A stretch of 64,000 bases of DNA from Sphingomonas sp. (GCF_019635455.1 NZ_JAHBZJ010000004.1:186001-250000), one strand, 5' to 3'; positions 1-8,522 are shown, numbered from the stretch's first letter. Numbers and translations: made by a program. Notes: generated by a model not told the origin, from the letters alone.

Positions 1-1049
1 ACATCGAGCAGGACACGCGCGTCCAGATCGAGACCAAGAATCTTGAGGCGCAGCGTCAGTCCTTTCTGATCGGTCGCGATGAGGAGTTCGCGCGGCTGGA
101 GCAGGAGCGCGAGGTCGAAATGCGCCGCGCGGCGCAAGTCGCCGAGATCGCGCGTGAGCAGGCGCAGCGGCAGCAGGAAGCCGATCAGGCGAAGATCGAG
201 GCAAAAAAGCTGGTCGATAGCCAGCAGATCGAAGCCGACCGTGCGGTGCAGGAAGCGAAGATCGCCCAGACCCAGGCTCTGGAACTCGCGCGGCAGGAAC
301 AGCAGATCGCGGTCCAGAACAAGAGCCGCGAAGAGAGCCAGGCCAAGGCGGAGGCCGATGCCGCGCGCGCCAAGGCGGTTGCCGCCGAGGAACAGGTCGT
401 CACCTCACGCGAGACCGAGGTCGCCGAGCGTACCAAGCGCATCGAACTGATCGATGCGGCGCGCGAGGCGGAGCGCGCGGCGATCAGCGTGAAGGTCGAG
501 GCCGAGGCGGAAAAGCAAGCCGCGGCCAATCGTGCTGAAGCGGCGCGGCTGCTCGCGGAAGGCGAGGCCGAGGCGGCCAAGCTGCGCGCCGAGGCGGATC
601 GCGTCCGCTTTGAAGTGGAGGCTGCGGGCCAGCGTGCGGTGAACGAGGCGGCGAACCTGCTTTCGTCCGATCAGATTTCGCTTCAGACCAAGCTCGCGCT
701 GCTAAAGGTGCTGCCGGAGGTGATCCGCGAGGCGGCTAAGCCGATCGAGGCGATCGACAGCATCAAGATCGTGCAGGTCGATGGCCTGACCAGCGGCGGG
801 GGCGCCGGTCCCGGGGGCGGGCCGGGGAATGGGGGCGGCGACGGCAATCTGGCCGATTCGGCGGTCGCGGCCGCGTTGCGCTATCGCGCGCAGGCGCCGA
901 TGCTCGACGGGTTGATGAAGGAACTCGGCTTCGACGGCGGCTCGCTCGACGGTCTGGTGAAGGGTGCCGCGATGGCCGGGAGTGCCACGCCGGTGCCTGC
1001 GGCGGACCTGCCGGAGGATGACGATGACGATGACGACGATCCTGCATGA
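1..1049 (+). CDS. Flotillin/SPFH-family protein, C-terminal part (5' end outside window)
   Basis: The reading frame is already open at position 3 and ends with TGA at 1047-1049, so about 348 C-terminal residues are visible. They form a long Ala/Glu/Arg/Lys-rich heptad region typical of the flotillin coiled coil, followed by a helical part containing LLSSDQISLQTKLALLKVLP, the usual flotillin C-domain style. A Gly-rich linker (residues encoded near 795-845) follows, and the protein ends in a run of nine Asp and one Glu. Flotillins are membrane-anchored scaffold proteins; the N-terminal SPFH domain and membrane hairpin lie upstream and were not seen. The acidic tail is encoded by GATGAC repeats that also contain the start of the next gene. 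Family assignment is good; cellular role is unknown. Confidence 0.8.
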   Translation, partial: IEQDTRVQIETKNLEAQRQSFLIGRDEEFARLEQEREVEMRRAAQVAEIAREQAQRQQEADQAKIEAKKLVDSQQIEADRAVQEAKIAQTQALELARQEQQIAVQNKSREESQAKAEADAARAKAVAAEEQVVTSRETEVAERTKRIELIDAAREAERAAISVKVEAEAEKQAAANRAEAARLLAEGEAEAAKLRAEADRVRFEVEAAGQRAVNEAANLLSSDQISLQTKLALLKVLPEVIREAAKPIEAIDSIKIVQVDGLTSGGGAGPGGGPGNGGGDGNLADSAVAAALRYRAQAPMLDGLMKELGFDGGSLDGLVKGAAMAGSATPVPAADLPEDDDDDDDDPA

Positions 1050-1644
1050 ATATGCCGCCTCCGGAAATTGCTACAAGATCCGCCTGACCGCTGCGTTCAC
1101 CGGTCAGGCGATCGAGCGGCGCGAATACGATATCGTCAAGGGCGAGACCCGGACGCCCGCGTTTCTCTCGGGCATCAACGCCAATGGGCGGATTCCGGTG
1201 TTGCAGGTCGGGGACCGGTTCCTGCCCGAAAGCAACGCGGCCTGCGTCTATCTCGCCGACGGGTCCGCGCTGATCCCCGCCGATCCGTTCGACCGCGCGG
1301 ACATGCTGCGCTGGATGTTCTGGGAGCAATATAATCACGAGCCCAATATCGCGACCGTTCGCTTCTGGATGGAGTGGATCGGCGCGGACAATCTCGATGA
1401 GCTTCAGCGTGCGATGTTGCCGGGCAAGCGTGCGGCCGGAGAGGCGGCGCTGCGGCTGATGGACGAGCATCTGACGACGCGGGACTGGTTCGTCGGCGAC
1501 GGCCCGACCCTCGCCGACATCTGCCTCTATGCCTATACCCATGTCGCCGAAGAGGGTGGCTTCGCGCTCTCCCCCTGGCCGGCGGTGCGCGGATGGATCG
1601 CGCGGATCGCCGGGCTGAAGGGGTATATTCCCATCACGGCATGA
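1024..1644 (+). CDS. Glutathione S-transferase family protein
   Basis: A 206-residue two-domain GST. The N-terminal thioredoxin-like half begins ILHEYAASGNCYKIRL, has NGRIPVL around the cis-proline, and the ESNAAC Glu-Ser pair that binds the gamma-glutamyl part of glutathione. The C-terminal half is helical with LADICLYAYTH, the conserved N-capping region. The start is ambiguous: in-frame ATGs sit at 1018, 1024 and 1030 inside a GATGAC repeat. GGAGG at 1013-1017 gives 6-base spacing to 1024, which I chose. The gene overlaps the flotillin stop by 26 bases, so the two are probably translationally coupled. Substrate is unknown. Confidence 0.85.
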   Translation: MTMTTILHEYAASGNCYKIRLTAAFTGQAIERREYDIVKGETRTPAFLSGINANGRIPVLQVGDRFLPESNAACVYLADGSALIPADPFDRADMLRWMFWEQYNHEPNIATVRFWMEWIGADNLDELQRAMLPGKRAAGEAALRLMDEHLTTRDWFVGDGPTLADICLYAYTHVAEEGGFALSPWPAVRGWIARIAGLKGYIPITA

Positions 1645-1651
1645 CAGAGCG

Positions 1652-1692
1652 ATGACGCGCGAACGCGTCCAGCTGTAACATTCGCGCGTCAT
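1652..1692. terminator. Perfect 12-bp inverted repeat between the GST and metallophosphoesterase genes
   Basis: ATGACGCGCGAA (1652-1663) and TTCGCGCGTCAT (1681-1692) are exact reverse complements separated by 17 bases. It starts 8 bases after the GST stop, which suits a terminator, but there is no T-tract. It also lies 36 bases before the next ATG, so it could equally be an operator or a leader hairpin. Confidence 0.45.
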
Positions 1693-1727
1693 ATGCAGGT
1701 CCGGGCAAGGACAATTTCGGGGCTTTC

Positions 1728-2612
1728 ATGGCCACCATCACCCGGCTGCCGTTCGAGGCGCCGATCACCGATCTCGCCGATTTTTCCGCCATGCAGCCGG
1801 CGATCCCCGAACGGGTGATCGGCGGGCGGCGGCAATATCGCGCGATCTGGATTTCGGACATCCATCTCGGCACGCGCGGCTGCAACGCGGAGATGCTGAT
1901 CGACTTTCTTGACCATGTCGACAGCGAGACGATCTATCTGGTCGGCGACATCATCGACGGGTGGCAGCTCAAGAAGAAGTTCTACTGGCCCGCGACGCAC
2001 AACGACATCGTGTGGCGAATGCTGAAGCGTGCCAAGCGTGGCGCGCGGGTCGTCTATATTCCCGGCAACCATGACGAGATCTTCCGGCAGTTCACCGGTC
2101 TCAGCTTCGGCGGGATCGAAATCCGGCGGCAGGCGATCCATGAAACCGCCGATGGCCGCCGCCTGCTGGTGCTGCATGGCGACGAGTTCGACGCGATCAC
2201 GCTGTCGCACCGCTGGCTCGCCCATGTCGGCGACGCCGCCTACACCGCGGTGATGGCGCTCAACCGGTGGTGCAACAAATATCGCAGCTGGCGCGGGCTG
2301 CCCTATTGGTCGCTGAGCAAGCACGCCAAGCAAAAGGTCAAGAACGCGGTCGAATTCATCTGCGGGTTTGAGGAGATCGTCGCGAAGGAAGCTGGTGCGC
2401 GTGGGGTCGATGGCGTGATTGCAGGCCATATCCACACCGCAGAGATGCGCGTCATCGACGGGATCGAATATTATAATGACGGCGACTGGGTGGAGGGTTG
2501 CACCGCCCTGGTCGAACATTACGATGGCCGGATGGAAATTCTCCATTGGGCCGACGAAATCGCCGCGCGCGACCTCGGTCCCGAGGGGGCCGAGGAGCGC
2601 GCTGCTGCTTGA
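1728..2612 (+). CDS. Calcineurin-like metallophosphoesterase, UDP-2,3-diacylglucosamine diphosphatase type
   Basis: A 294-residue metallophosphoesterase with all five metal-site blocks: SDIHLG (D44, H46), GDIIDGW (about 73-79), GNHDE (about 113-117), LHGDEFD (about 149-155) and GHIHTAE (about 236-242). The family includes LpxH-type enzymes that hydrolyse UDP-2,3-diacylglucosamine, and relatives are often annotated that way. Sphingomonads generally carry glycosphingolipids instead of lipopolysaccharide, so an LpxH role is not certain here. It precedes a glycosyltransferase by 11 bases, and the pair probably works on one lipid-linked substrate; that is inference. Confidence 0.8.
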   Translation: MATITRLPFEAPITDLADFSAMQPAIPERVIGGRRQYRAIWISDIHLGTRGCNAEMLIDFLDHVDSETIYLVGDIIDGWQLKKKFYWPATHNDIVWRMLKRAKRGARVVYIPGNHDEIFRQFTGLSFGGIEIRRQAIHETADGRRLLVLHGDEFDAITLSHRWLAHVGDAAYTAVMALNRWCNKYRSWRGLPYWSLSKHAKQKVKNAVEFICGFEEIVAKEAGARGVDGVIAGHIHTAEMRVIDGIEYYNDGDWVEGCTALVEHYDGRMEILHWADEIAARDLGPEGAEERAAA

Positions 2613-2623
2613 GTGACGGAGAG

Positions 2624-3646
2624 ATGCGGATCGCGATCGTGACCGACGCCTGGGAACCCCAGGTGAACGGGGTCGTCCGCACGCTCCAGGCGGTCCGCGC
2701 CGTGCTGGAACGGCAGGGGCATCGGGTGCTGGTGATCTCGCCGGACCGTTTTTATTCGGTGCCATGCCCCACCTATCCGGAAATCCGGCTGGCGATGGTG
2801 CGCAGCCGCACGATCGGCGATCTGCTGGACGCGTTTGAGCCGCATGCCGTGCATCTGGCGACCGAGGGGCCGGTCTGCGTCGCGGCGCGGCGGTGGTGCC
2901 TCAAATACGACTTTCCCTTCACCACCGCCTATCACACGCAATTCCCCGATTATGTCGAAGCGCGCGCCGGCGTGCCGGCGGAGTGGGTCTGGCGGTATAT
3001 CCGCTGGTTCCACGCGCCCGCCCAGTCGATCCTGGCATCGACCGGTTCGATCCGCGACGCGCTGGTCGCGCATGGCCTGGATCAGGTGCGGCATTGGGGG
3101 CGGGGGGTGGATCTCGCCAATTTCCGTCCCGGGCTATCGCCCCATCCGGCGATGGCGGACCTGCCGGGGCCGGTCCAGCTCTATGTCGGCCGGATCGCGG
3201 TTGAAAAGAATCTCGAGGCGTTTCTGACGTCGCGGCATCCGGGGACGAAGGTCGTCGTGGGCGACGGGCCGGCGCGCGAGGCGCTGGAGGCGAAATATCC
3301 CGATGTCGTGTTTCTGGGGCCATTGTTCGGCGAGGCGTTGGCCCAGGCATATAGCGCGGCGGATGTCTTCGTCTTTCCCAGTCGGACCGACACGTTCGGG
3401 CTGGTGATGATCGAGGCGCTGGCCTGCGGCACCCCCGTCGCGGCGTTCCCGGTGACCGGGCCGGTGGATGTCGTCACCGCAGAAACCGGGGCGCTGTCGG
3501 AGGATCTCGACGTCGCGATCGCCCAGGCGTTGACCCGGGACCGCGCGGCATGTGCGGACTATGGGCGCAGCTTTACCTGGGAGGCGAGCGCGGCGCAGTT
3601 CCTGGCCGCGCTGGTGCCGCTCACCGAAGAGGCGCGGGCAGCCTGA
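2624..3646 (+). CDS. GT4-family glycosyltransferase
   Basis: A 340-residue GT-B fold glycosyltransferase. The N-domain has DAWEPQVNGVVRT, typical of the PimB/digalactosyl-lipid branch of GT4. The C-domain has YVGRIAVEKNLE, VVGDGPAR and the nucleotide-sugar E-x7-E block in FGLVMIEALACGTP. The start is the ATG at 2624, preceded by ACGGAGAG. It follows the metallophosphoesterase gene by 11 bases and is probably co-transcribed with it. Acceptor is unknown; in a sphingomonad a glycolipid acceptor is plausible but not shown. Confidence 0.85.
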   Translation: MRIAIVTDAWEPQVNGVVRTLQAVRAVLERQGHRVLVISPDRFYSVPCPTYPEIRLAMVRSRTIGDLLDAFEPHAVHLATEGPVCVAARRWCLKYDFPFTTAYHTQFPDYVEARAGVPAEWVWRYIRWFHAPAQSILASTGSIRDALVAHGLDQVRHWGRGVDLANFRPGLSPHPAMADLPGPVQLYVGRIAVEKNLEAFLTSRHPGTKVVVGDGPAREALEAKYPDVVFLGPLFGEALAQAYSAADVFVFPSRTDTFGLVMIEALACGTPVAAFPVTGPVDVVTAETGALSEDLDVAIAQALTRDRAACADYGRSFTWEASAAQFLAALVPLTEEARAA

Positions 3647-3655
3647 AAAAGCAAC

Positions 3656-3680
3656 GGGCCGGTGGCTTTCGCCCCGGCCC
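3656..3680 (-). terminator. Rho-independent terminator for the lipoprotein gene, between convergent genes
   Basis: GGGCCGG (3656-3662) pairs with CCGGCCC (3674-3680), with an inner GGC/GCC extension around a TTTC loop. Read on the minus strand the stem is followed by GTTGCTTTTTC, giving a T-tract for the gene ending at 3707. On the plus strand it could also serve the glycosyltransferase, but without a T-tract. Confidence 0.7.
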
Positions 3681-3706
3681 GCCATGAATTGAATGGATCG
3701 CTCGGA

Positions 3707-4096
3707 TCAGCTCTTGCAGGTGAGCGTACCCTTGCCCGGGATGGTGACGGTAGCCGACTTCGAATTGCCGACCAGCTTATAACCGCCATCGGCCGTGAAC
3801 GGCTCGCCGGCGGCCGGCGCGGTCAGGCGCGTCTTGGGGCCGTCCTTAACCGCGGTGATCGCCACGATCTTGTCGCCTTCGAAAAAGTCGGCGAAGACCA
3901 GCGCGTTGCCCGGCTGGCAGCGCATCGAAACCGTCGCCTTGATCGCCGGCGGCAGTTCGACCTTCGGCGCATTCTTCAGCTGCTCCGCCATCGGATCCGG
4001 ATCGCGGGAATCGACGACTTCAGGCTTGTGGTCACAGGCGGCGAGCGGCAGGAGCGCGATCGCGGCGGCGGCGGCGGTGAAAAGGCGCATCTTCAT
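3707..4096 (-). CDS. Small lipoprotein of unknown function
   Basis: A 129-residue protein with a clear lipoprotein signal: MKMRLF, a hydrophobic Ala-rich core and lipobox LAAC with Cys21 as the acylated residue. The mature part is soluble, with only two further cysteines, one near the middle (SMRCQPG) and one near the end (LTCKS), which could form a disulfide. The start at 4096 was chosen because the ORF upstream of it has no signal-like sequence. I do not recognise a functional family. It is monocistronic and ends at the hairpin at 3656-3680. Confidence 0.7.
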   Translation of the reverse strand: MKMRLFTAAAAAIALLPLAACDHKPEVVDSRDPDPMAEQLKNAPKVELPPAIKATVSMRCQPGNALVFADFFEGDKIVAITAVKDGPKTRLTAPAAGEPFTADGGYKLVGNSKSATVTIPGKGTLTCKS

Positions 4097-4193
4097 AGCG
4101 GGCCGCTCTTTTGCGCACGCAGCATTTGACGTCAAGGGATACGTTATACCGGGAACCAATCGATTTTGCGTTGCAACAGGCAAGACCCCGTCC

Positions 4194-5498
4194 TCATTCG
4201 TGAAATTCGTCCAGATCCGGGATACGGCCGAACGCGATTTTCGTTCCGACGCGGTCGGTGCGGCTGCCGTCCATCGGGCCGACCGACACGGCGAGGCGCC
4301 CGAATTTCTCGTTGATTCGGTCCATCGCCTTGCTGAGCGCCAGCGTCCGGGTCTCCCGCGCGAGCGGGTCGTCGGGGTCGAGCGCGGCGAACAGCGATTC
4401 CTGTTCGCCGTGCAGGGGCGCGATTTCCGCCAGCGTCACGCCGATCATCCGGATCGCGAACCCGCCCGGCCGCTTCCGGCCGGCATCGGCCAGTCGCGGG
4501 AACAGCGTGTCGAGCGCGGCCAGCACCGTGAAACTGTCCTGGGTCGATGGCAGCTTGATCGACGTCCGCCAGGTCGATTTGTCGTCCTCGAACCGGGCAT
4601 GGAGTACGAGAAGGCGGCTGACATGCCCCTTGCGCCGCAGCCGGCTCGCCGATTTGAGCGCGAGGCGCCGGGCGGTGAGCCGCACCGGCTCCAGTCCGCG
4701 TTTGCGCGGGCTGAGCACATGGCTGTGGCCGATGGTGCGGCTCTGCGTCGGCTTTTCGGGCAGGTCGAAACCGTGGAGCAGATACCAGAGCCGGTCGCCA
4801 TTGACCCCGCCCCAGGCCGATCCCGCATCGCGCGGCCGGCGCGCGCACAACTGGCCGATGTCCAGAATGCCCTGCTGGGCAAGCCGCTTTTCCATCTTCG
4901 CGCCGATCCCGGCGATATCGCGCAGCGGGAGCGCGAACAGGCGCTGGGGCAGCATCTCCTCGCTCAACACCGTCAGGCCGTCGGGTTTCTGCATGTCGCT
5001 GGCCAGCTTGGCGAGCAGCCGGTTGGGCGCGATCCCCACCGAACTGGTCAGGCAGGTGCCGACATGGGCGCGGATCCCCGCCTTGATCCGCTGCGCGAGT
5101 GCGGTGGCCGCGGCGACGCTGTTTTCATTATCGAGCAGCCGGCACGCCACCTCGTCGATCGAACAGACGCGGGTGACCGGGATGTGGTTCCAGATTTCGG
5201 CGACGATCGCTTCATGGAACTCGACATATTTCGCGTGGCTCCCCGGCGTCACGATCAGTTCGCGGCACAGCTGTTTCGCCTCCCACACCGGGGTGCCGGT
5301 GCGGATGCCGTATTTCTTGGCCTCGACCGACGCGGCGATCGCGACGGTGGTGTCGCTGTCCACCGGCGCGACGATGATCGGCCGCCCGCGCAGGTCGGGG
5401 TTCAGCTGTTGCTCGACCGAGGCGAAATAGCTGTTGAGATCGAGATACAGCCAGCGCAGCGGACGGGGCGGCAGGTCCAGGGGCGGCGCATCGGGCAT
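4194..5498 (-). CDS. Y-family DNA polymerase (DinB/ImuB-like)
   Basis: A 434-residue Y-family translesion polymerase. Motif YLDLNSYFASVE near residue 20 carries the first catalytic Asp, and VCSIDEVACRL near residue 130 carries the Asp-Glu pair, so the active site looks intact, unlike classical ImuB. A helix-hairpin-helix segment (IAGIGAKMEKRLAQQGI) follows, then a little-finger domain. No imuA or dnaE2 lies beside it, so I would not call it ImuB. The start is the ATG at 5498; the 27 codons upstream look non-coding. A DinB-like role in damage tolerance is inferred from family only. Confidence 0.85.
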   Translation of the reverse strand: MPDAPPLDLPPRPLRWLYLDLNSYFASVEQQLNPDLRGRPIIVAPVDSDTTVAIAASVEAKKYGIRTGTPVWEAKQLCRELIVTPGSHAKYVEFHEAIVAEIWNHIPVTRVCSIDEVACRLLDNENSVAAATALAQRIKAGIRAHVGTCLTSSVGIAPNRLLAKLASDMQKPDGLTVLSEEMLPQRLFALPLRDIAGIGAKMEKRLAQQGILDIGQLCARRPRDAGSAWGGVNGDRLWYLLHGFDLPEKPTQSRTIGHSHVLSPRKRGLEPVRLTARRLALKSASRLRRKGHVSRLLVLHARFEDDKSTWRTSIKLPSTQDSFTVLAALDTLFPRLADAGRKRPGGFAIRMIGVTLAEIAPLHGEQESLFAALDPDDPLARETRTLALSKAMDRINEKFGRLAVSVGPMDGSRTDRVGTKIAFGRIPDLDEFHE

Positions 5499-5529
5499 GG
5501 CGGAACAATAGTGGAACGCGGGCGGCGTG

Positions 5530-6186
5530 TCACGCGGCCCGCGATCGGGTGGGCGGGGCGTATTGGGGCGTCCGCACATGAAAGGAGAGCGGCTCTCTGG
5601 CGAAGCGGGAGCGGAGCGTTTCCCGGCCCCAGCAATCGGCCACGCACAGATAGCCGAAGGCGACGAACAGGATCACCGCGCGCCCCGCTGCGCTGTTCAC
5701 CCATGGCGCGATCATGCCGAAGATGACGATCCCGGCCAGCACCAGCCAGAAGATCAGCAGGCAAAGCGATTGCGCGATCTGTGCGCGGGACACCGAAAAT
5801 CGCGCGGCGCCGGCGCCGGTCCACACGATCTTGTGCAGGCTCCCTTCGAACTCGTCCTCCAGCGCATCGATGTGCCGTTCCCAGTTTTCCTGCCAGAATT
5901 TCGCGCCCTGCGCCGACAGCCAGCCGAGCCAGGAGGTCAGCACGCCGATCGCGGCGATGGGAAGCACGGCAAGGTTGAACGCGGCCGGATCGCGCATCGC
6001 AACGGCCAGCGCCGCGAACATCGCGACCTGGGCGGCGAAGAAGAAGGTGGCGCGTTTCCAGAAGAGTTCGATCTCGAACGATCGAAGCTCATAGGCGCGC
6101 TTGAGCGCAGCCTCCCGCCGCGCCTTCGCGCCGCGCCCCGAGCGCAGGCCGAGCGCGTCCCAATAGGCATCGATCGAGGAAGACAT
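5530..6186 (-). CDS. Four-helix membrane protein, possibly RipA-like
   Basis: A 218-residue protein with a charged N-terminal segment (WDALGLRSGRGAKARREAAL) and two hydrophobic hairpins: about residues 45-65 and 73-92, then about 140-160 and 168-185. The cytoplasmic loop between them is long and acidic (HIDALEDEFEGSLHKIVW). This layout reminds me of the RipA family of oligomeric membrane proteins, but the match is from memory and weak. The start is the ATG at 6186 rather than the TTG two codons upstream. It ends 31 bases before the polymerase gene on the same strand. Confidence 0.6.
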   Translation of the reverse strand: MSSSIDAYWDALGLRSGRGAKARREAALKRAYELRSFEIELFWKRATFFFAAQVAMFAALAVAMRDPAAFNLAVLPIAAIGVLTSWLGWLSAQGAKFWQENWERHIDALEDEFEGSLHKIVWTGAGAARFSVSRAQIAQSLCLLIFWLVLAGIVIFGMIAPWVNSAAGRAVILFVAFGYLCVADCWGRETLRSRFAREPLSFHVRTPQYAPPTRSRAA

Positions 6187-6255
6187 GGGCAAATCCGGTT
6201 CCGGTGCGGCCTGGCGCGCGTCCCGATGTGATGAGGCTTTGCGCGTGGCGCAACG

Positions 6256-6768
6256 TCAGCCCTGCAAAAAGGTGCGCACTTCCATCCATGCCGGCAGTTT
6301 CGCCGCCAGCCCGACGGTGTGCAGCGGGCTGGAGGACGGGAGGGACAGGATCGCCCATCGGTTGGTCGCCGCACCCAGCTGGCGAAGGCCATGCTTCGCC
6401 GCCATGGCCCCGTTAAAGGCGATCGCGCGCAGGTCGGGCAGCGTGGCGGCCAGCGTGGCGACATCATTGGGTTCGATCGCCGCGATCGCGGCATCGGTGC
6501 TCCCCCGCCGCAGGGCGCTCGCCACCACGTCCCACAGGCCGCATCGCGCGTCGCGCAGGGCGGCGAGCCGGGCGTCATAGGGGAGTGCCGGCAGCTCCTC
6601 CCGCGCGAGGACATGTGCCATCAGCCGCCAGAACTGGTTCTGCGGGTGCGCGTAATAGGCGCGTTCGGCCAGGCTGCGCTCGCCGGGCAGGCTGCCGCAG
6701 ATCAGCACCCGGGTGCGCGCATCGGTGACCGGCGCGAAGCTCGATTTGCGGGGCGGGATTGATTGCAT
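6256..6768 (-). CDS. DNA-deoxyinosine glycosylase (uracil-DNA glycosylase superfamily, family 6)
   Basis: A 170-residue single-domain glycosylase that removes deaminated bases, chiefly hypoxanthine in this family. Key blocks are ICGSLPGERS near residue 25, YYAHPQNQFW near residue 40 (base pocket), AFNG, and LPSSSPLHT near residue 145, the C-terminal motif II loop. The length matches the family. It starts at ATG 6768, divergent from the next gene by 25 bases, so the two promoters must overlap or one mRNA has almost no leader. Confidence 0.85.
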   Translation of the reverse strand: MQSIPPRKSSFAPVTDARTRVLICGSLPGERSLAERAYYAHPQNQFWRLMAHVLAREELPALPYDARLAALRDARCGLWDVVASALRRGSTDAAIAAIEPNDVATLAATLPDLRAIAFNGAMAAKHGLRQLGAATNRWAILSLPSSSPLHTVGLAAKLPAWMEVRTFLQG

Positions 6769-6793
6769 CGCGCACGCGTTCTAGCATCGCCGC

Positions 6794-7123
6794 ATGGCGC
6801 GCGCGATCACCCGCTATGGCGATTTCTGGCCCTATTATCTGCGTGAGCATGCGCGGGCGCAGACGCGGGCGATGCATTATGCCGGCACGCTGCTGACGTT
6901 CGTGGCGCTGGCGGCGGGCATCTGGCTCAACAGCTGGTGGTTCCTGGCGATCCCGCTCGCCGGTTACGGCTTTGCCTGGGCGGCGCATTTCGGGGTGGAG
7001 AAGAACCGGCCCGCGACCTTCACCTATCCGCTCTGGTCGCTGGTCAGCGACTATCGCATGTTCTTCCTGTGGCTGACGGGGCGGCTGGGGCCACACCTCA
7101 AGCAGGCGGGGGTCGCGGCATAG
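6794..7123 (+). CDS. Mpo1-like (DUF962) membrane protein
   Basis: A 109-residue protein with the DUF962 signatures: the AMHYAGT block near residue 30, WAAHFGVEKNRPATFTYPLWSL near residue 70 and DYRMFFLW near residue 88. Two hydrophobic hairpins span it. Yeast Mpo1 of the same family is an iron-dependent dioxygenase that alpha-oxidises 2-hydroxy fatty acids derived from phytosphingosine. That is an attractive link in a sphingolipid-making bacterium, but the biochemical role here is inference. Confidence 0.75.
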   Translation: MARAITRYGDFWPYYLREHARAQTRAMHYAGTLLTFVALAAGIWLNSWWFLAIPLAGYGFAWAAHFGVEKNRPATFTYPLWSLVSDYRMFFLWLTGRLGPHLKQAGVAA

Positions 7124-7169
7124 TTTCGCTTGCTTGCGGGGCGATGGGGGGCATGCCTATGTTCCCGCC

Positions 7170-8162
7170 ATGCAGGTCGCAAACGATACTATCGCACTGA
7201 TCGGAAACACGCCGCTGGTCCGGCTCAAGGGGCCGAGCGAGGCCGCTGGCTGCGACATTTTCGGCAAGTGCGAATTCGCCAATCCGGGGGCCAGCGTGAA
7301 GGATCGCGCGGCGCTGTTCATCGTCGAGGATGCCGAGGCGCGCGGCGCGATCCAGCCCGGCGGCACGATCGTCGAGGGGACGGCGGGCAATACCGGCATC
7401 GGGCTGGCGCTGGTCGCCAATGCCAAGGGCTATCGCACGATCATCGTGATGCCCGAAACGCAGAGCCGGGAAAAGATGGACACGCTGCGCGCGCTGGGCG
7501 CTGAACTGGTGCTGGTCCCCGCCGCCCCCTATTCGAATCCCGGTCATTTCGTACACACCAGCCGCCGCATCGCCGAAGAGACGCCGAACGCGATCTGGGC
7601 CAACCAGTTTGACAATATCGCCAATCGCCGCGCGCATATCGCCGGCACCGCCGAGGAAATCTGGACGCAGATGGAGGGGCGGATCGACGGCTTCACCTGC
7701 GCGGTCGGCACCGGCGGCACGCTTGCCGGCGTGGCGCTGGGCCTGAAGGAGCATGACGAGCGGGTGCGCATCGCGCTCAGCGATCCGCATGGCGCGGCGC
7801 TGTACGAATATTATGCGCATGGCGAGTTGAAGGCGGAGGGCAGTTCGGTCGCGGAAGGGATCGGGCAGGGGCGTATCACCGCCAATCTGGAAGGCGCGCC
7901 GATCGACACCCAGTTCCGGATCTCGGACGAAGAGGGGCTGGAATGGGTGCGGCGCCTGCTTGCCGAGGAAGGGCTTTGCCTGGGCCTGTCGTCGGGCATC
8001 AACGTCGCCGGGGCGGTGCGGCTTGGCCGTGAACTGGGGCCGGGCGCGCGGGTCGCGACGATCCTGTGCGATACCGGCTTCCGCTATCTCTCGACCCTCT
8101 ACAATCGCGAGTGGCTGCGCGCGAAGGGGTTGCCGGTCCCCGCCTGGCTCGATCACGACTGA
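7170..8162 (+). CDS. cysK: Cysteine synthase A-family PLP enzyme
   Basis: A 330-residue fold-type II PLP enzyme that joins O-acetylserine and sulfide. The Schiff-base Lys is in GASVKDRAA, the substrate Asn/Thr loop is EGTAGNTGIG, and the phosphate-binding glycine loop is VGTGGTLAG. Near the C-terminus ILCDTGFRYLS holds the usual serine-family loop. The start is ATG 7170; the 12 codons upstream look non-coding. The same family includes some cystathionine beta-synthases, but the short length without a CBS domain favours cysteine synthase. Confidence 0.88.
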   Translation: MQVANDTIALIGNTPLVRLKGPSEAAGCDIFGKCEFANPGASVKDRAALFIVEDAEARGAIQPGGTIVEGTAGNTGIGLALVANAKGYRTIIVMPETQSREKMDTLRALGAELVLVPAAPYSNPGHFVHTSRRIAEETPNAIWANQFDNIANRRAHIAGTAEEIWTQMEGRIDGFTCAVGTGGTLAGVALGLKEHDERVRIALSDPHGAALYEYYAHGELKAEGSSVAEGIGQGRITANLEGAPIDTQFRISDEEGLEWVRRLLAEEGLCLGLSSGINVAGAVRLGRELGPGARVATILCDTGFRYLSTLYNREWLRAKGLPVPAWLDHD

Positions 8163-8216
8163 GGCGCGTCACAGGGTGACAATCGGCTGTTAAGGCGTTA
8201 CATTTATGCCACAGCC

Positions 8217-8522
8217 ATGAAATCGCTTCCAACGGATCCTCAGCAGAGCATGCAGCGCGTCCGGGTCGGCCTGACCGGACTGGCCAGCGTCCTGCTGCTG
8301 ATCGGGCTGGCCAGCGCGATTTTCACCTCCGCCGACAAGGAGGCTCCGGTGGTGGCGGAAGGGGCGCCAAAGCCCGATGTGGTCGCGAACATGACCGATG
8401 GCGCGGTGACCAACAGCGCCGTGGTGGAAAAGGACGAGCCGATCGCCGAACTGGGCATCGCGCCGCGCACCGCCGAAACCCCCGCCGCAGTCGCGACCCC
8501 CGCTTCACCCCCCACCCAATGA
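8217..8522 (+). CDS. Small single-pass membrane protein, unknown function
   Basis: A 101-residue protein with one transmembrane segment at about residues 17-36 (VGLTGLASVLLLIGLASAIF) and a long Ala/Pro/Glu-rich tail that probably lies in the periplasm. I do not recognise a domain. It starts 54 bases after cysK on the same strand and could share its transcript. The low-complexity tail suggests a linker or tether rather than an enzyme. Confidence 0.55.
   Translation: MKSLPTDPQQSMQRVRVGLTGLASVLLLIGLASAIFTSADKEAPVVAEGAPKPDVVANMTDGAVTNSAVVEKDEPIAELGIAPRTAETPAAVATPASPPTQ

Noticed and set aside
2646..2670. GGAAC-N16-CGTC at the start of the GT4 gene
   Set aside because: It lies inside coding sequence with no gene suitably placed downstream, so it is probably chance.
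4194..5498. Calling the Y-family polymerase ImuB
   Set aside because: The catalytic Asp and Asp-Glu residues are present and no imuA or dnaE2 is adjacent, unlike the imuABC mutasome cassette.
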